Shown here: positions 33,601 through 47,500 of the stretch, one piece after another
Position numbering within the stretch: position 1 is the stretch's first letter
Layout: every line of letters starts with the position of its first letter
Source: Ananas comosus
Lineage: Eukaryota; Streptophyta; Magnoliopsida; Poales; Bromeliaceae
Assembly: GCF_001540865.1 (NCBI RefSeq)
Contig: NC_033627.1
Location: 10,664,338 to 10,728,337 of the forward strand
DNA: 64,000 nucleotides
Direction: 5' to 3'
Position numbers and translations under genes: made by a program
The notes under the pieces: model-generated
What the model saw: the letters and a program-made list of their open reading frames with translations, nothing else
What the model was told of the DNA's origin: nothing
Databases searched by the model: none

Positions 33601-36600
33601 ATTTAAATCTCATTTAAATATCTTTTATAATTAAATATTATCTACTAATCTAATTAGAGATAAATTTAAATCTTGCGCATAATTCTCTAACTGATTCTAA
33701 GATCCTAATCTAATTAGGATTATTAGTTATAACCGAATCGAATAATTAAATCTAATTTAATTAAGCAGCTTCCTTTTATTTTTATCGCTTACACTAAACT
33801 CTTTAGTGAACAACTTTCATCCAAACGATTCAGGTGCACACAATTCCTAATGTGTGTGACCGCATATGTTCATTACCATTCGGCAATGGAGCTCAACATC
33901 AAATTCTTTGATATTTAATTAGAACTCTTCTAATCGATAAATAAGAACAATTCAATTCGAATCATTCATATTCTCTCACTGTCCGTGAGTGACACCTAGC
34001 AGTATATCACGGCAATCCAGAATGGTGATGAAGAATGAACCTTTTCGCTTATAGTAACCATGTGATTAATTCCTTCCAACATACAACGTCCCAATCGAAC
34101 TCAGGTCATGGTTACTCGCCAAACCATATCATTCGACCATATGACTAGAATATCTGAAATCAACTCAATATGGTAACACAATTAGAAACTCTTTCCACAT
34201 ACCATGTACCCTGGCCAGGGGCTTTCTGAGTCGAGTCCGATAAACTACATAGGACATTCTCCCTCATCATTGAGAGTGTTGGATTCCTTATTGCGCATTC
34301 ATATGCCTTCTCGCATAAATCACTACAACCAATCAGTACCGAACATAAACACATGTCTAGAGTCTAAGTATTAGTACTGTCAAACGGTAGCAATCTATAC
34401 GTGAAGCAACTATGATGCCTCAGGTCCAAGGAGTACTTCACATAACTGTAGCAATGAACTTGTCACTGGCGAGCATAGAACCATATGACTGTTCAACTAA
34501 ATAGTCACGCTCAGTGTACTTGTTCTCTAACGAGCACCTGTATGCTTATTCTAGTGTCTCTACACTAGTGACTTGAGATTCGTCATCTCAATTAGAAACA
34601 TAGCATACACCGGCCTATCCGGAATATCACCGTCCCTGTAATATTCCTCTGGCTAGGAGCATTTAAAGAGTTTCGTACAGAAAAATACATATCTCAAATT
34701 CCTAACTCTTAGGAATATGTTTTTTCAAACAAAAACTTTATGGACGATTCATGTCAATATTGAACTACTACAAAATAGACATGAATAGAATATCTGCCCT
34801 CCTATTATGAATTATGAATAATTAATACATAAATACCCTTAAGCCAGTGTCACCAGATTGGCTTTTGGACATATAACTAACACAATCTCCATATTATTCA
34901 TTTTCATTTATGCAATCAAAAATAAATAAATTATATAGATAAATATTGGATTAAACCATCCAATTATATATAACTAAAATTAAAATTTTATATGAATAAT
35001 AACTTTTTACTTTAAAAATATTCTATATATTTTCTCAAGCATATAATTAATAGTAAGATAGGCAACAGCGGATATATACTGTTACTTGGTAACTTGGAGG
35101 GCTTCTGGCTTGGCCACTTAGGGTAAGAGACAGAAAAAAAGAAAGAGAGAAACATATTGAAAATTTAGAGCTCTGTGAAAGAAAGAAAGAAAGAAAAATG
35201 TATAAATTTAGTAAAATTTTGCTCTTTTATTTGTCTATTAGGTTTGTTTTTATGGGCCAACAACATTGACCCAATTTTAACTAAACTCAGATTATTCACT
35301 CAGCCTATATATAATTAAAATATAATATATTTATATATTTTTTAGTATATATATATATAGTGTAGAACTACTATACTATCAAAAATATAGAGAATTTGAA
35401 GTTTTCGAATTTTTGCCCCTTTGATTAAGAATTGTATGGTTGGGATGATTGCGGTCCCACCTAGAATTAAATAATATCCCTAGGATTAAGTGGTCTCTAC
35501 AAGATAATAATAGTATTAATCCAAAGATAAAAAATAATTAAAGATATTGATCTAAGAATCAAAAAATCGAAAGCACCAGATCCTCTATACTTTTGATAGC
35601 ATAGTAGCTCTACTATATATATATATATATTCGAGCTTTTCGAGCTTTTCGAGCCTAATTCGAACGAGCCTAGTAATACTCAAGCTCGGCTTGAAATGAA
35701 TTTCGAGTCTTTTTTTTTGTTCAAGCTCGGCTCATTTAATTTCGAGTCGAGCTTGAGCGAGCCAAATATCGAGTCGAACGCGAGCCGGCTCGCTCATTTG
35801 CCAGCCCTAGAAATAAATGCCCTAAAGTTGGACTTCAATCCTTTTTGGATCTAAAAGGGAACTGTACATGCTGAAGGAACTGCAGCAAATCTGGCTTGAA
35901 TGTAAGCCACTGAGGGAATTTTGGGTAATGAAAGTGCACCGGGTATTGAACCAATAATCTGCAAGATGTTACCAACCGTTTCTGACATAAATGACAAATG
36001 GTTTGACAGCTAGTAGTCAAAGTCCCAAGTTTGAAGTTTAGTTATTCTCATATTTCTTGTTAATTTTTTTTTCTTTTAAATGAAGCAGGTAACATGCTAT
36101 TTTTGAAAAAATCTATATGATGTTATTACTAAGTTTCTTTGAAACTGAAATCATTAATTTTGAAGAAATCAATATATATTTTATGTGCTAACTAATTATT
36201 CCGAAAATATGTGTTATTTGAGTAAACATTTACTAAAGCTTCTTTCTGCAATATTATGCGACCAAAAAAAACTATTTTAGCGGAGCATTTACTTTTCAGA
36301 TTTAAAAGTTTTATTCATTTTTCTGCTGTTTCGGTTGAGTAGCATTTTCTCTCTGAATTATTCCAAAGAGAGAGCGCGTAGAAAGAATTTTTTTTATAAA
36401 TAATTCTATCAATTTTTATAATTATAAAAATATTTTTTTTTAAAAAATAATTATAAAAATAGATCTCTCAATACGGAGAATGATTCACCGTATTCATTAC
36501 TCCTTTTTAGGAGTAGAAAAAGAATAAAAACGGTAAACCATTCACCATTTTTACCATCGTAGAAATATAAAAAAAAGTAAATAAAAAAAAAAAACAGTAA

Positions 36601-38504
36601 ATGGTTCACCACTTCTTTTTTATAAAAAATTTACCAAACATATTTTTAGAATAAAATTTTAATAAAATTTTAGGAGAAGACTCTTGCACTAAACAAATTA
36701 AAAAAACCCCGTAGAAATAGTACTGACACAAGAAAGAAAAGAAAAAAAGAAAAGTATAACAATCGGCAGACAGCAAACCCATCCGGCCCCCAAACCATCC
36801 CACTCGCTGCTGCCGGCTTGCATCCGAACCCTAGCCGTTCTCGATGGCGATCGCGCAGTCTTCGGCGGCCTCCCATCTCCCATTTTCCAATGACCCCCTC
36901 CATCTGCTCGTCGAAATGCTCGAACCAACCTAGTTATAGCTACGTTGGCTGCAGACCAAGATACCTCGTAATGTCATCATCATCGTTCATTGAGACAACT
37001 TCACTATGTAGGAGTAGCCTGATATGGGATAGGATACGATCTCATTTTGCCCTTTAGCAGGTATGATAATTAAGGATGTAGGATGCATATAAGTGTTCTT
37101 GGAAACTTCTGTTCGGTTTGTCATTCTCTGATATTTGCTTCTGCTGAATGGAGTGCAGACTGGAACAGAATTAGAGTATGGTTACAACTTCTCCGTAATC
37201 TTGTTGACATCAGAAAGTGGCAGACTAGTCGGGCCATGAATATGGCAGAACGCGGTGGCAAGTTCATCTTCTTGATGGTTTCTTGCAGGGGAGATTTTAA
37301 CACATAATTTACGAACCAATCGCTTTGTATGAGAATGCTTGGTTTGAAAATGGGAATGAGTCCTGTGGGAAGCTTGAGAAAAGAACTCTATGAACAATTC
37401 AGACTCTTGAAACTGCACATATGCTGGGTGATGCTCTTTGTCGATTCTGGAGTTTTTTCAGATTTGGTCCTGTTTGGCAACTTTGGAATCAAATTTTCAC
37501 CCGGAACTGACCCAAACTACTGTTTCTTCAAGCGTGATATGCTCTATCGAAAGCTATTCAGTTACTTTGTGTTTCCAGAGATCCACAAGAAATACTTCAT
37601 TACACACACACATAATGAAGTACAATGCTTCTGAAACTTGTAGGTTTTCGGCCCTTCACTACAACAAAAACGGTCTATAGCGACACTCTTAAATGTCGGT
37701 ATAGGTCAAAAAAAGTGCTGCTGACTAAATTACCGACACTTTTAAAAAGTGTTGCTATATGTGGGGTCGCTAGATATATAGCGACAGTTAAAGAGTGTCG
37801 CTATAACCTAAAAAAGTGCTGCAGTAACCGAGGAGGACGAGAGGGAAGGGCCCTTCGTCTAGAATTTCAGTGGATTAAGTGAGGGGAGAAGAGGGGATAG
37901 TAATCGATTTTTCTTTTTTTTTTTTTCCTTTCAGTTTGGAATCGGGCCAAATGGGTTGGGTTGGGTTGGGTGGGTTGAGTATAGTAACCTTTTATTTTTT
38001 TGTTGGATTCGACTTTATATTAAGGCATTAGTAGATGTTTTTTTAAATTTTGACATAAATGGGACACTTAGACAAAAGTGTTCCAAACATGTGTCCCTAT
38101 AACCTAATTCTGCTGTAGTGCTTGGATTGAGGAATGTGCGGTTAGGATGATAGTGGTCCCCCAGGGTTGAGTGGGTGGTTGGTCGAATAGTATGATCTAA
38201 CAGGTGGAAATGGTCGAAGGGGTAGATCTAACGGTGAAAAACTTACAGGCACCAAGTGCTTGGTGCTTTTAAAAGCACCATAGCCGGACTCTCTCTTTCC
38301 CTATATATATATATAGAGCTTTTAAAAGCACAAGAGTATTTGTGTTTGTGACTTTTTAGCAGCCGGATCGCCTCAAGATTCATGCAGCACTATTAATGGT
38401 GTGTTCCATTAAGTTTGTTTTACTAATGCTGCATGGATCTTGAGACGATTCAATTGCTAAAAAATCGCAAGCGTGTTGAGTTCTTGTGCTTTAAAAGTAC
38501 AGTC

Positions 38505-38567
<63 letters not shown>

Positions 38568-41500
38568 AGGCAAGAGGTAGGAAGAGAAATGGCTAACATG
38601 TGCTCACTTTCATACTATGCCAGAATTACATTGCTGCATTTTACAACAAAATTATAGAATCCAAAAGTTTATCCAAATACCTCCTTTAGCTAAGAATCCT
38701 TTGGTGGGCCAAAAACTCTGGATTGACCATTACTTCATTTTTGACATAATTGCCAAATACCTCTTTATTTGTTAAGGTACTACATAGCATTTGCTGCATT
38801 TCTGGCTCTACAACTTTAATTGTGTATTATTTTGACAGCAAGCAACTGAATGCATAATATTTCTTGTGAAAACTTTATCTATTATTTTAATTTTATGCTA
38901 GACTCGCCATTATTTATTAAATAGTTTTTCTTTTTCTGTTGAATAGGAAATAACGGGGTATTCACGTTTCTGTTCTACAAGAAAAAGGCCCATGAAAATT
39001 CTCCAGGATGTGAAGGGGATAATAAGACCATCAAGGTAAGCTTCACATTGCTCCTAATTATTGTATAATTGTTTAAATGTGATATTGTTGGTGCAACTTA
39101 CTACAATATATGCCTAAATTTTAGTGCAGTTTAGTAGAAATTTATTATTATGTCCATAGCACAAAAGTTTGAAAAGTGTAGACTTCTATAAGTGTTTCAG
39201 CCAACTATTTCGTGATGTGTTTACTATGCATTTTATATGAATTTACTTGCTACTATTCTTTGCTGGATATAAATAATTTAATGATTTAATCAGTAATTCA
39301 TCCATGTATAATTTATGTGGCCATACAAAAACTTGCTAGAATTTGATCAAGGATTTAAGCCGTCGCACGGGGCCGTGCCAGAAACTTGCTGGCACGGTAC
39401 GACATAATGTGTGCCCGGCAGTGCCGATGTGTACCGGTCACAAAAAATTCATGTGTGCTGATACATAATAGCATGAATTTATTTATTTTCTTTAGCAACA
39501 AAATATTCTAATTGTTTATTATGTATTTTTATCAAATATTTTGAACTTTATTGAGAAAATTACTTACTAATTTAAAAAATAGAGGGTTTTGAGTTGTGCC
39601 ATCGGCACGGGGTCTGTATCTTGTCGATATCTTGTTAGTACTATATGACACGGTAGATACGGCCCGTACCGATGGGCACTTAAATCCTTGATTTTGATAG
39701 TAGTCATTTAGCATGAGAGTATAATACCTAATATACCCAAGAATCTAGAAGGAAATAGAGGACTATCCAATTCATCACATGTGTGGAGACTCGGAATCAA
39801 AATTGTTGACATCCTTGGTATAATCCTTATGCATACAACATTATTATTAGGATGTGTTTATTATGTGTGCACAAGTGTCAAATATCAATGTAAAAGTATC
39901 ATTTACAACTTCTGGAACTTATGCAGGGATAAGTTTAGTTATTTAAGTGAGACGACATGCTATTGTCAATGACACAAATTATTTGTGGGCAGGTTAACAC
40001 TTGTCCTTGGACCACCAGGATCAGGAAAATCGACCTTCTTAAGAGCCTTGTCAGGGAAGTTGGATAGCACCTTAAAAGTAAGCAATAGTACAATATCTAT
40101 TACGAATTGTAAACATTACATTGATTTAAGACCATGCGCTAATATAAACGTGTATTACTTGTTCAGTCTTTCTACATGCTGACGAATTTAACTATGTTTT
40201 CTCTGTGCTTGCTGATATACATATGTCACCAGCTAAAGGGGCAGGTTTTGTATAATGGAGAAGAGCTTAGTCCTTCTACCTCTGGGTACATGTGTGCTTA
40301 TGTTAGTCAGCACGATCTTCATCATGCTGAGATGACTGTAAGGGAGACATTGAATTTTTCTGGTGCTATGTTGGGAACAAATGATGAGTTTGGTAAGACC
40401 AATGTATTGTTTTGTACTGTTACAAGTGTATGTTAACATCCACCTCATTATGTAAGAAGTATTCAATCTTCCCATAGAATAAGTTAAAATCTTCATAAAC
40501 TAGTAAAATTTTAACTCGTAAGAAAATAATTGAAAATGACAAGAAACTACATATTGATCACTACAGTTGTTAATATGTGGCATAAATATTCAATAGCATG
40601 GTTAATACGGATTATTATGAAAAGCTTTAGCCTCGCAGAACTTGTATTCTAGCATAAAGAACAATTATGTAGAGTTACACTTGATTCCAAACTACATAAC
40701 CGCCATTCTTGAGAAAATTCGATGATAGCGCACAAATTTTTAATTATTATAGATTCATACATACAAATCTTTAAGCTAGATTATCATCATCATATATAAA
40801 GAGGTAGTCAATCCTTAACAATTTGTCTTTAATAAATTGTCAAGCTTATCCATTTTATTATTATGCATACTATAGAGATGCTGGGAGAAGCAGTAAAAAG
40901 GCAGAAAGCTACTGTCAATAAACTGGACATGGAAATTGATGCCTTTGCCAAGGTTTTTTTTCATGCCTCATTATGAATTAACTTTACACTTAGTTTACTG
41001 TGTATGACTTTAACTTTAATCTTGATTTCCTCAGGCCACCACCTGTGGAGAGGGAAGCAATCTTACAACTAACTATATTATAAAGGTAATCTCATTTTGT
41101 GTTATTGATACTTTTATTCAGGAATTGATTGACTGGAGAATATTTTTGATTATACCAAAAATATCTAGAATGAACTATAAACTAAATTTTGTATAAGAAC
41201 TGTTTGAGCAAATACTAGAATTATGTCTAAGCTTGGTTATAATATATACAAAAATATATGTATTAATAATCAAAAAAGTTGGGCTGACAGCACCTAGCCT
41301 GAAATCATCATATGAAAGATGCAAGTCCATAGTAGTACTTGGTATTTCTGTACAAACTCTTATAAGATGAATATATACAGATGCTGGGCTTAAGCGAATG
41401 TGCTGATACCATAGTAGGAGACGAGATGAGAAGAGGAATATCGGGAGGACAAAAAAAGCGAGTTACAATTGGTATGTGGTTATTCATTTCATTCATATCA

Positions 41501-44500
41501 AGCAAATGTTGAAAAATAAGCATGACTTTCCGTTTAAGACAATAACCAGAATAAAACACGATCTATTATCTTAAAGTTCTCTTTCATGATTCTATAAAAT
41601 TACTAATCAACATGATACTTTATGCGTTAATCGGTTGTCTTCCCATTTGTATAACCATATAAACTCTAACTAGTGTAGTTATCCGAGTGATGTGGTGGGC
41701 AGGTATTATCAAAGCAATTTATTTTCTATCATCATTGATCATCGATGATAGCCTGGAGTTATACATATATAAAAAAAAAATGCGGCGGGGAAATGAACAG
41801 AAGAAGAAAGAGAGGTGTAGGAAGAGGGAATGGCAAAAGGTGTCATAGTTATACATAAATAAAAAAAAGTAGTTTTGGTTGAAGGTGGGTCCCACTTAGC
41901 CCAAAATAAAGTGAGGCCTCTACATCAGCATTAGGAATTGAGCTTCCATATATAGGTATAGATAAGTTAGCACATTGCTTATGTAGGGCCTGTTTGGCCT
42001 CACTTTTGCTTTTGCACTGAGCAGCAATTACCGAAAGTTGAGCATTTTGTAAAGAGAAAATTTGGACATTTTGCTGTGGCAAGAAGTTGAAATCAGACTC
42101 CAAGCCTAAAGAGCGATAACTTAAATTTGGTGCATTGAGGGATATTTTAGTAAAGTGCACAAAGCAGCATTTGGGGATATTTTAGTATAGTGCTATAGTG
42201 TCTCTCTTGGTATCACTACTCAGATAGCATCATATTGCAGTACACCCCCTAGCTAGGGCAAAGGCTCCGGTGGGCAGATGCATGCTTGCTTAAAAGAGTA
42301 AAAAAGGAAACTACTATAAAGATCTTATTAGTTTGGAAAAGATAACTGAAACTGTTAGATTATATTTTTAGAGTTGTAGAAAATGAGAATCCAGATGTTT
42401 TGTGCAAATGTGATGAAGAACGAGTTCCCATAGTTTTAAGAACTCAAATCAATGTTTTATTTGGAGCATTATTTATGTATTTGTGTTTGTTTGCAATTTC
42501 GGTCTAGTTTTGAGGGAGAAGGTGAGAACAAACAGACAAGGAAGATAAGACTCATTGAATTTCATATTGAACTCAAGAATTGTTATTCATCATCTTTTTT
42601 CTTTTTTTTCGTATCGTAATGCTTGCCAACTTTAAGCTATCTAGTATCTTTCTTCAGAAATAATTAGATGCAACTAAATAAAAGGAAAATGTCAATATGC
42701 TTATGTTTATTGTTTGGTAAACATGCATATAAAACATACGTAAATCTTCTCCCTATTGCAGGTGAGATGCTAGTTGGGCTTGCAAGGTGCTTCTTCATGG
42801 ATGACATATCGACTGGTCTAGATAGTTCCACCACATTTGAGATCATCAAGTTTCTTCGTCAAATGGCATATTTGATGGATCTCACCATGGTCATTTCACT
42901 GCTCCAACCACCGCCCGAGACATTTGAGTTATTTGATGACTTAATCCTATTATGTGATGGACAAATAGCTTATCAAGGCCCTCGAGAAAATGTTCTTGAA
43001 TTTTTTGAGTCTGTGGGCTTTAAATGCCCTGAGAGGAAGAATGTAGCGGACTTCCTTCAAGAGGTGTGTGGTTATTAATTGATGTGTAACAAGCATCATC
43101 TCAAAACGTGTTCTGTGCATTGATGTTTTAACTTCAAGTCCGACTTTGCTCTACAATAGATAGATTATTTGGAAAATTCGTATAGATAATATTTTGTTAA
43201 TTTTGCATCTTATAAAACACTTTCCTGATTGATTTTGCAAGTTGATTTTTTTATGTTTATAAAATACAAAACGTTAAAAAAAAGTTTCATTGTACGAAGT
43301 AATACATGCTACAAGGAGAACTAAATATCAGTATACTGACATCATTTCTTAGATTGGAGTTTATAGGCTATTATTTCCTCAGAGTACCTACAGAAGTTAT
43401 ATTTATTTGATAGGACTACTAATTGATATATTGCAGCTTCAAGCTTTGATTTCTATCTATGTTAGAGTATATAATTGGTTTCAAAACCACATAGGACTTG
43501 GTAAATACTTCACTACAAATATGTTTGTAGGATCTCCTTAAATATTTTGTCGTGATGAATGTAATAAAAATTGTAATTACGTTTGAAGTACCAATTTTAC
43601 ATGCATCATATGCAGTCGGAATGCCTCTTCCTTGCACAAAGATACCTGTATTTTAAATCCATTTATATGCATTGTGGTAGATCAATAGAACATTATGCCT
43701 GGATTTGGATCCATCAATATCGACTTTCAGTGTTCTTTATGAGAGACTTGAAATTTGTTACTTATTTCTTGGTTTACTATAGAATCATGTGTTGGTATCA
43801 ATTCATTTTGCTGATCAATCACTTAAATTTGGAGCTGGTTGTAATTTTATTTGGATTATGCACAGGTCATCTCGAAAATGGACCAAGCACAATACTGGGC
43901 TGGCAACCAAAGTGAATATCGCTATGTTTCAGTCGAAAAATTTGCAGAGTCTTTCTGGTCTTTTCATCTCGGACGACTTCTACAAGACAAGCTTCATATG
44001 ACAAATAATATTACAAACGGCAGCGGAACAAACCAATTGAACGGAAGCGGCAAACTTTCAAAATGGAGAGTTTTTAAGGCATGCTTCTCCAGGGAACTAC
44101 TATTACTTAAGAGAAACTCTCCAGTACACATTTTCAAGACTATACAAATAGCATTTATTGCTTTTGTGATTATGACGCTTTTCCTTAGAACTGAAATGCA
44201 TCACCGTACAGTTGAAGATGGGAACAAGTATATGGGAGCGATCTTTATGGGAGTTGTGATAGTGAATTTCAATGGTATGACCGAGCTAGCGATGACTATT
44301 AGGAGGCTTCCAATCTTTTATAAGCAGAGAGAGCTACTAGCTTTGCCTGGGTGGGCTCTTCTTTCTTCAATTTTCATTCTTAGTCTCCCAATATCACTTG
44401 TTGAGACAGGTATCTGGGTTAGCTTGACATACTATGTCATTGGCTTTGCACCTTCAATAATCAGGTTTGTCATTTTATCATTAGAAGATCTCTAGTCTTC

Positions 44501-47500
44501 TACTATAGTAAAAATGTCGTAAAATACGTATTTACTCCCAGAAGTTTAATCTTAATTTTGAGTTACATCCTTAGCTGTTTACTTCTGATAATATAGTCCC
44601 TGAAATTTGGTCCGCGTAAGAGCTAAGGCTTTTAAAGTAGTCTACCATCTAAAAAGTGCCAGCTGGCATCAATTTCTGCCAGGATCAACGTCAAAAAATA
44701 TCATGTCATACCTCTTGTGATAAAAGACTAACAAAAGATTTAATTGTTACATGAGACGAGCTTCAGGGACTTACGACCCAAAATTTGTACTAGATGGAAT
44801 ATAATCAAAAGGAACACTAACAGAGACATGTTTTGCCATTATGGCAGGTTCTTACTGCAGTTCTTGATACTTTTTGGCGTGCACCAAATGTCCCTTAGCC
44901 TTTATCGCTTCCTTGCTACTTTAGGAAGAACTCAAGTTATGGCAAATATGCTAGGGACTGCAACTCTTATTGCAATTTTCATTTTTGGGGGCTTTGTCAT
45001 CTCAAAAGGTTAGTGCTTCCTATTCGCACATATGAAGCCGTGAAATGTTGTTTTATGCATAAGATGCCATTATGGTTCTTACTGATTCCACAAACTCAAT
45101 TAGATGACCTTCGACCATGGATACGTTGGGGATATTGGACCTCTCCCTTTACTTATGCTCAGAATGCAGTAGCAATGAATGAGTTCCTCGACCAGAGATG
45201 GAATACGGTAAGCTATTAATTTCCCTATCTTAAGGAAACTATTGCTGAAAAGAGCACATATATGGTATAGCTTTTGCACTTCATTACTTAGTGGTTCAAA
45301 GTATCAGCATAGTGCTTTGCTACTTAGCATTTATTGTCTCAGTTTCTCATATGACGTGGTCTTAGAAAGGGTGGATATGTTGATAGACTTTTAAACCACA
45401 GGACAGTAGAATGCAATTGAGCTATACCGCAGGAGTTTTTGGAAACATATCTGTTGAATATGAAACATTCAAACACCATACTTTGGTAACTTAGAGTTTT
45501 TAGGGAATAACGGTTGTTTCACATGATATTAGAGCAAGAGGTTCTTGAATTCAAATCCTAGTAGACTCCTGTCTCATTCAATTTTCTCAGTTAATTCTTG
45601 TCCATGCCTAGCGTCTATCAGAAAGTCTTAGAGACATGAATGAGAATATTGAATATAAAATATTAACACCATTCTCTAATAGCTTCAGCTTTTAGAGAAT
45701 AACGATAAATTCATTGTTACACGCTCATTTGTAATTATTCTTTAACTTCAGCTTTTAGACAATAATGGTTGTTTCACAAAATCATTGTTACACGCTCATT
45801 TTTAACTATATTTTAAAGTCAGCTCCTTGCGAAGAAATGAGATAGTTATCACATGGGATCAAAATGCTGCTTTAGAATTTCAGGAAGTAAACTGCAAACG
45901 ACCTATACCACAGTTTTTTTTTCCTTTTTTTTGGTCCTTTTCTATTTGTAGATTTCCCAAATAAAATTTCCTTGTCAAAGGCAACTCTAACTGCAACTGT
46001 AGTTAATGATGATTTTCTAAGGTAAAGTAATTCAATGTCGCTCTTGATACATCAGTAGTACCTGCGAAAGAAGTTCTAACAATCCTTTTATTTGGGCAGA
46101 AATTTCAGTATGGAAGCTTCATTAGCACTACTCTTGGCAAAGCTGTTCTCCAATCTCGAGGGTTGGTCACAGATTGGCACTGGTTCTGGATTTGTTTCAT
46201 TGTTTTACTTGGGTTCTCTGTGGTCTTCAATATTCTTAGCATATTTGCCTTGGAGTTCCTCAACCGTACGTATTTTTTGGTAGCCATGTTGGTTACAAGC
46301 TTTTACTAAAGCTAAGCGGCCTTTTGTCCTTTTGGATATGTTTTGATTATTAATTATCTACGATATGCAGCTCCATACAAGCATCAGGTCACCATTGAGG
46401 CCAAAGATGAAAAGCAGATGGAACATACTAATGAAAAAGTGGGCAATGGAACAGTGTCAAGGCACCAAGTTGCTTTACTACTTCAGCCTCTGACGCTTGC
46501 GTTCAGCCATATCAATTATTTTGTTGACATGCCTGCGGTAAACACCTAAATCAGTTTAGTAACTTAAATTCATAGTTGAAATATTTGCAGACAAAACTCT
46601 GCCGAGATCATCTGTTTATGTATATATCCCTGCAAATATGAATTTTCACATAGGTCCCTTAAAGAACTTTAGTTTCTTACCACTCTGTTTGAACCAACTT
46701 CCCATTATCAATCTCAAAACTCCTCAAACTTAAAGATATGGTGATTTTGCGAGAATTTCTGCCTCTGATGGGTATATGTAGAAGTCCAGATTTCATGGGG
46801 GGGATGCATGTTAATAGCTGATTTTACTGGACAGATATGTAAATTCCCGTTTTTAGGTTCATCTTTTTATTTTTTCCAAGTATTAATATCTTTAACTTTG
46901 ATTTTTAGGGGATGGCAAAGTATGGAATAACTGAGAAGAGGCTTCAGCTACTACGAGATGTTAGCGGAGCATTTAGGCCGGGAGTTCTAACTGCACTAAT
47001 GGGGATCACCGGTGCAGGGAAAACCACGCTATTGGATGTGCTGGCTGGAAGGAAAACTGGAGGCTATATTGATGGAACTATTAGTATAGCTGGCTATCCG
47101 AAAAAGCAAGAGACCTTTTCTAGGGTTTCTGGTTACTGTGAGCAGACAGATGTCCACTCACCTTTCGTCACTGTTTACGAATCTTTGCAGTACTCTGCAT
47201 GGCTTCGCCTGCCTTCAAATGTCGGACTTCATGAAAGAAATGTAAGTTTCCTTGACCAACATGTTTTTTTTTTCTTCGGTTTTTTTTTTTTTAATTTCTT
47301 TTTTATTTTTATCCTTCCAAGTTTTCCATTATCTTTCCACTATCTTTCTGGTTTCACAATCTTGGTTCACGTTTACATTTGTTGCAATTTGGGACGGTAA
47401 TATTATGTGCTAAAATGATCCTAGCTCTTCTTTTTGAGGGATATATACAAGATGCATCAAAAATGTCATTCACGGGAATTCTGGTCCATAAAAAGAAATT

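Larger units (their letters stand above)
32351..35809. mobile_element. hAT-type element, 3.46 kb, with nested insertions
   Basis: Left end taggggtggaaacgagccga; right end, inverted, tagggctggcaaatgagcga. The perfect 8-bp target duplication GAAATAAA lies at 32343-32350 and 35810-35817. Subterminal arrays of gagctcg / cgagct / ttcgagcc extend about 180 bp inward at each end, as in the small relative at 7922-8512. No transposase is seen. The interior holds an LTR (32715-34882) and a foldback MITE (35360-35614), so without them the element would be about 1 kb. Confidence 0.9.

Noticed and set aside
33990..34620. GC-richer stretch with open frames, a gene candidate at first sight
   Set aside because: It falls within an LTR-like unit with TGTTAG..CTAACA-type ends and a purine tract next to it, so it is better explained as LTR sequence.
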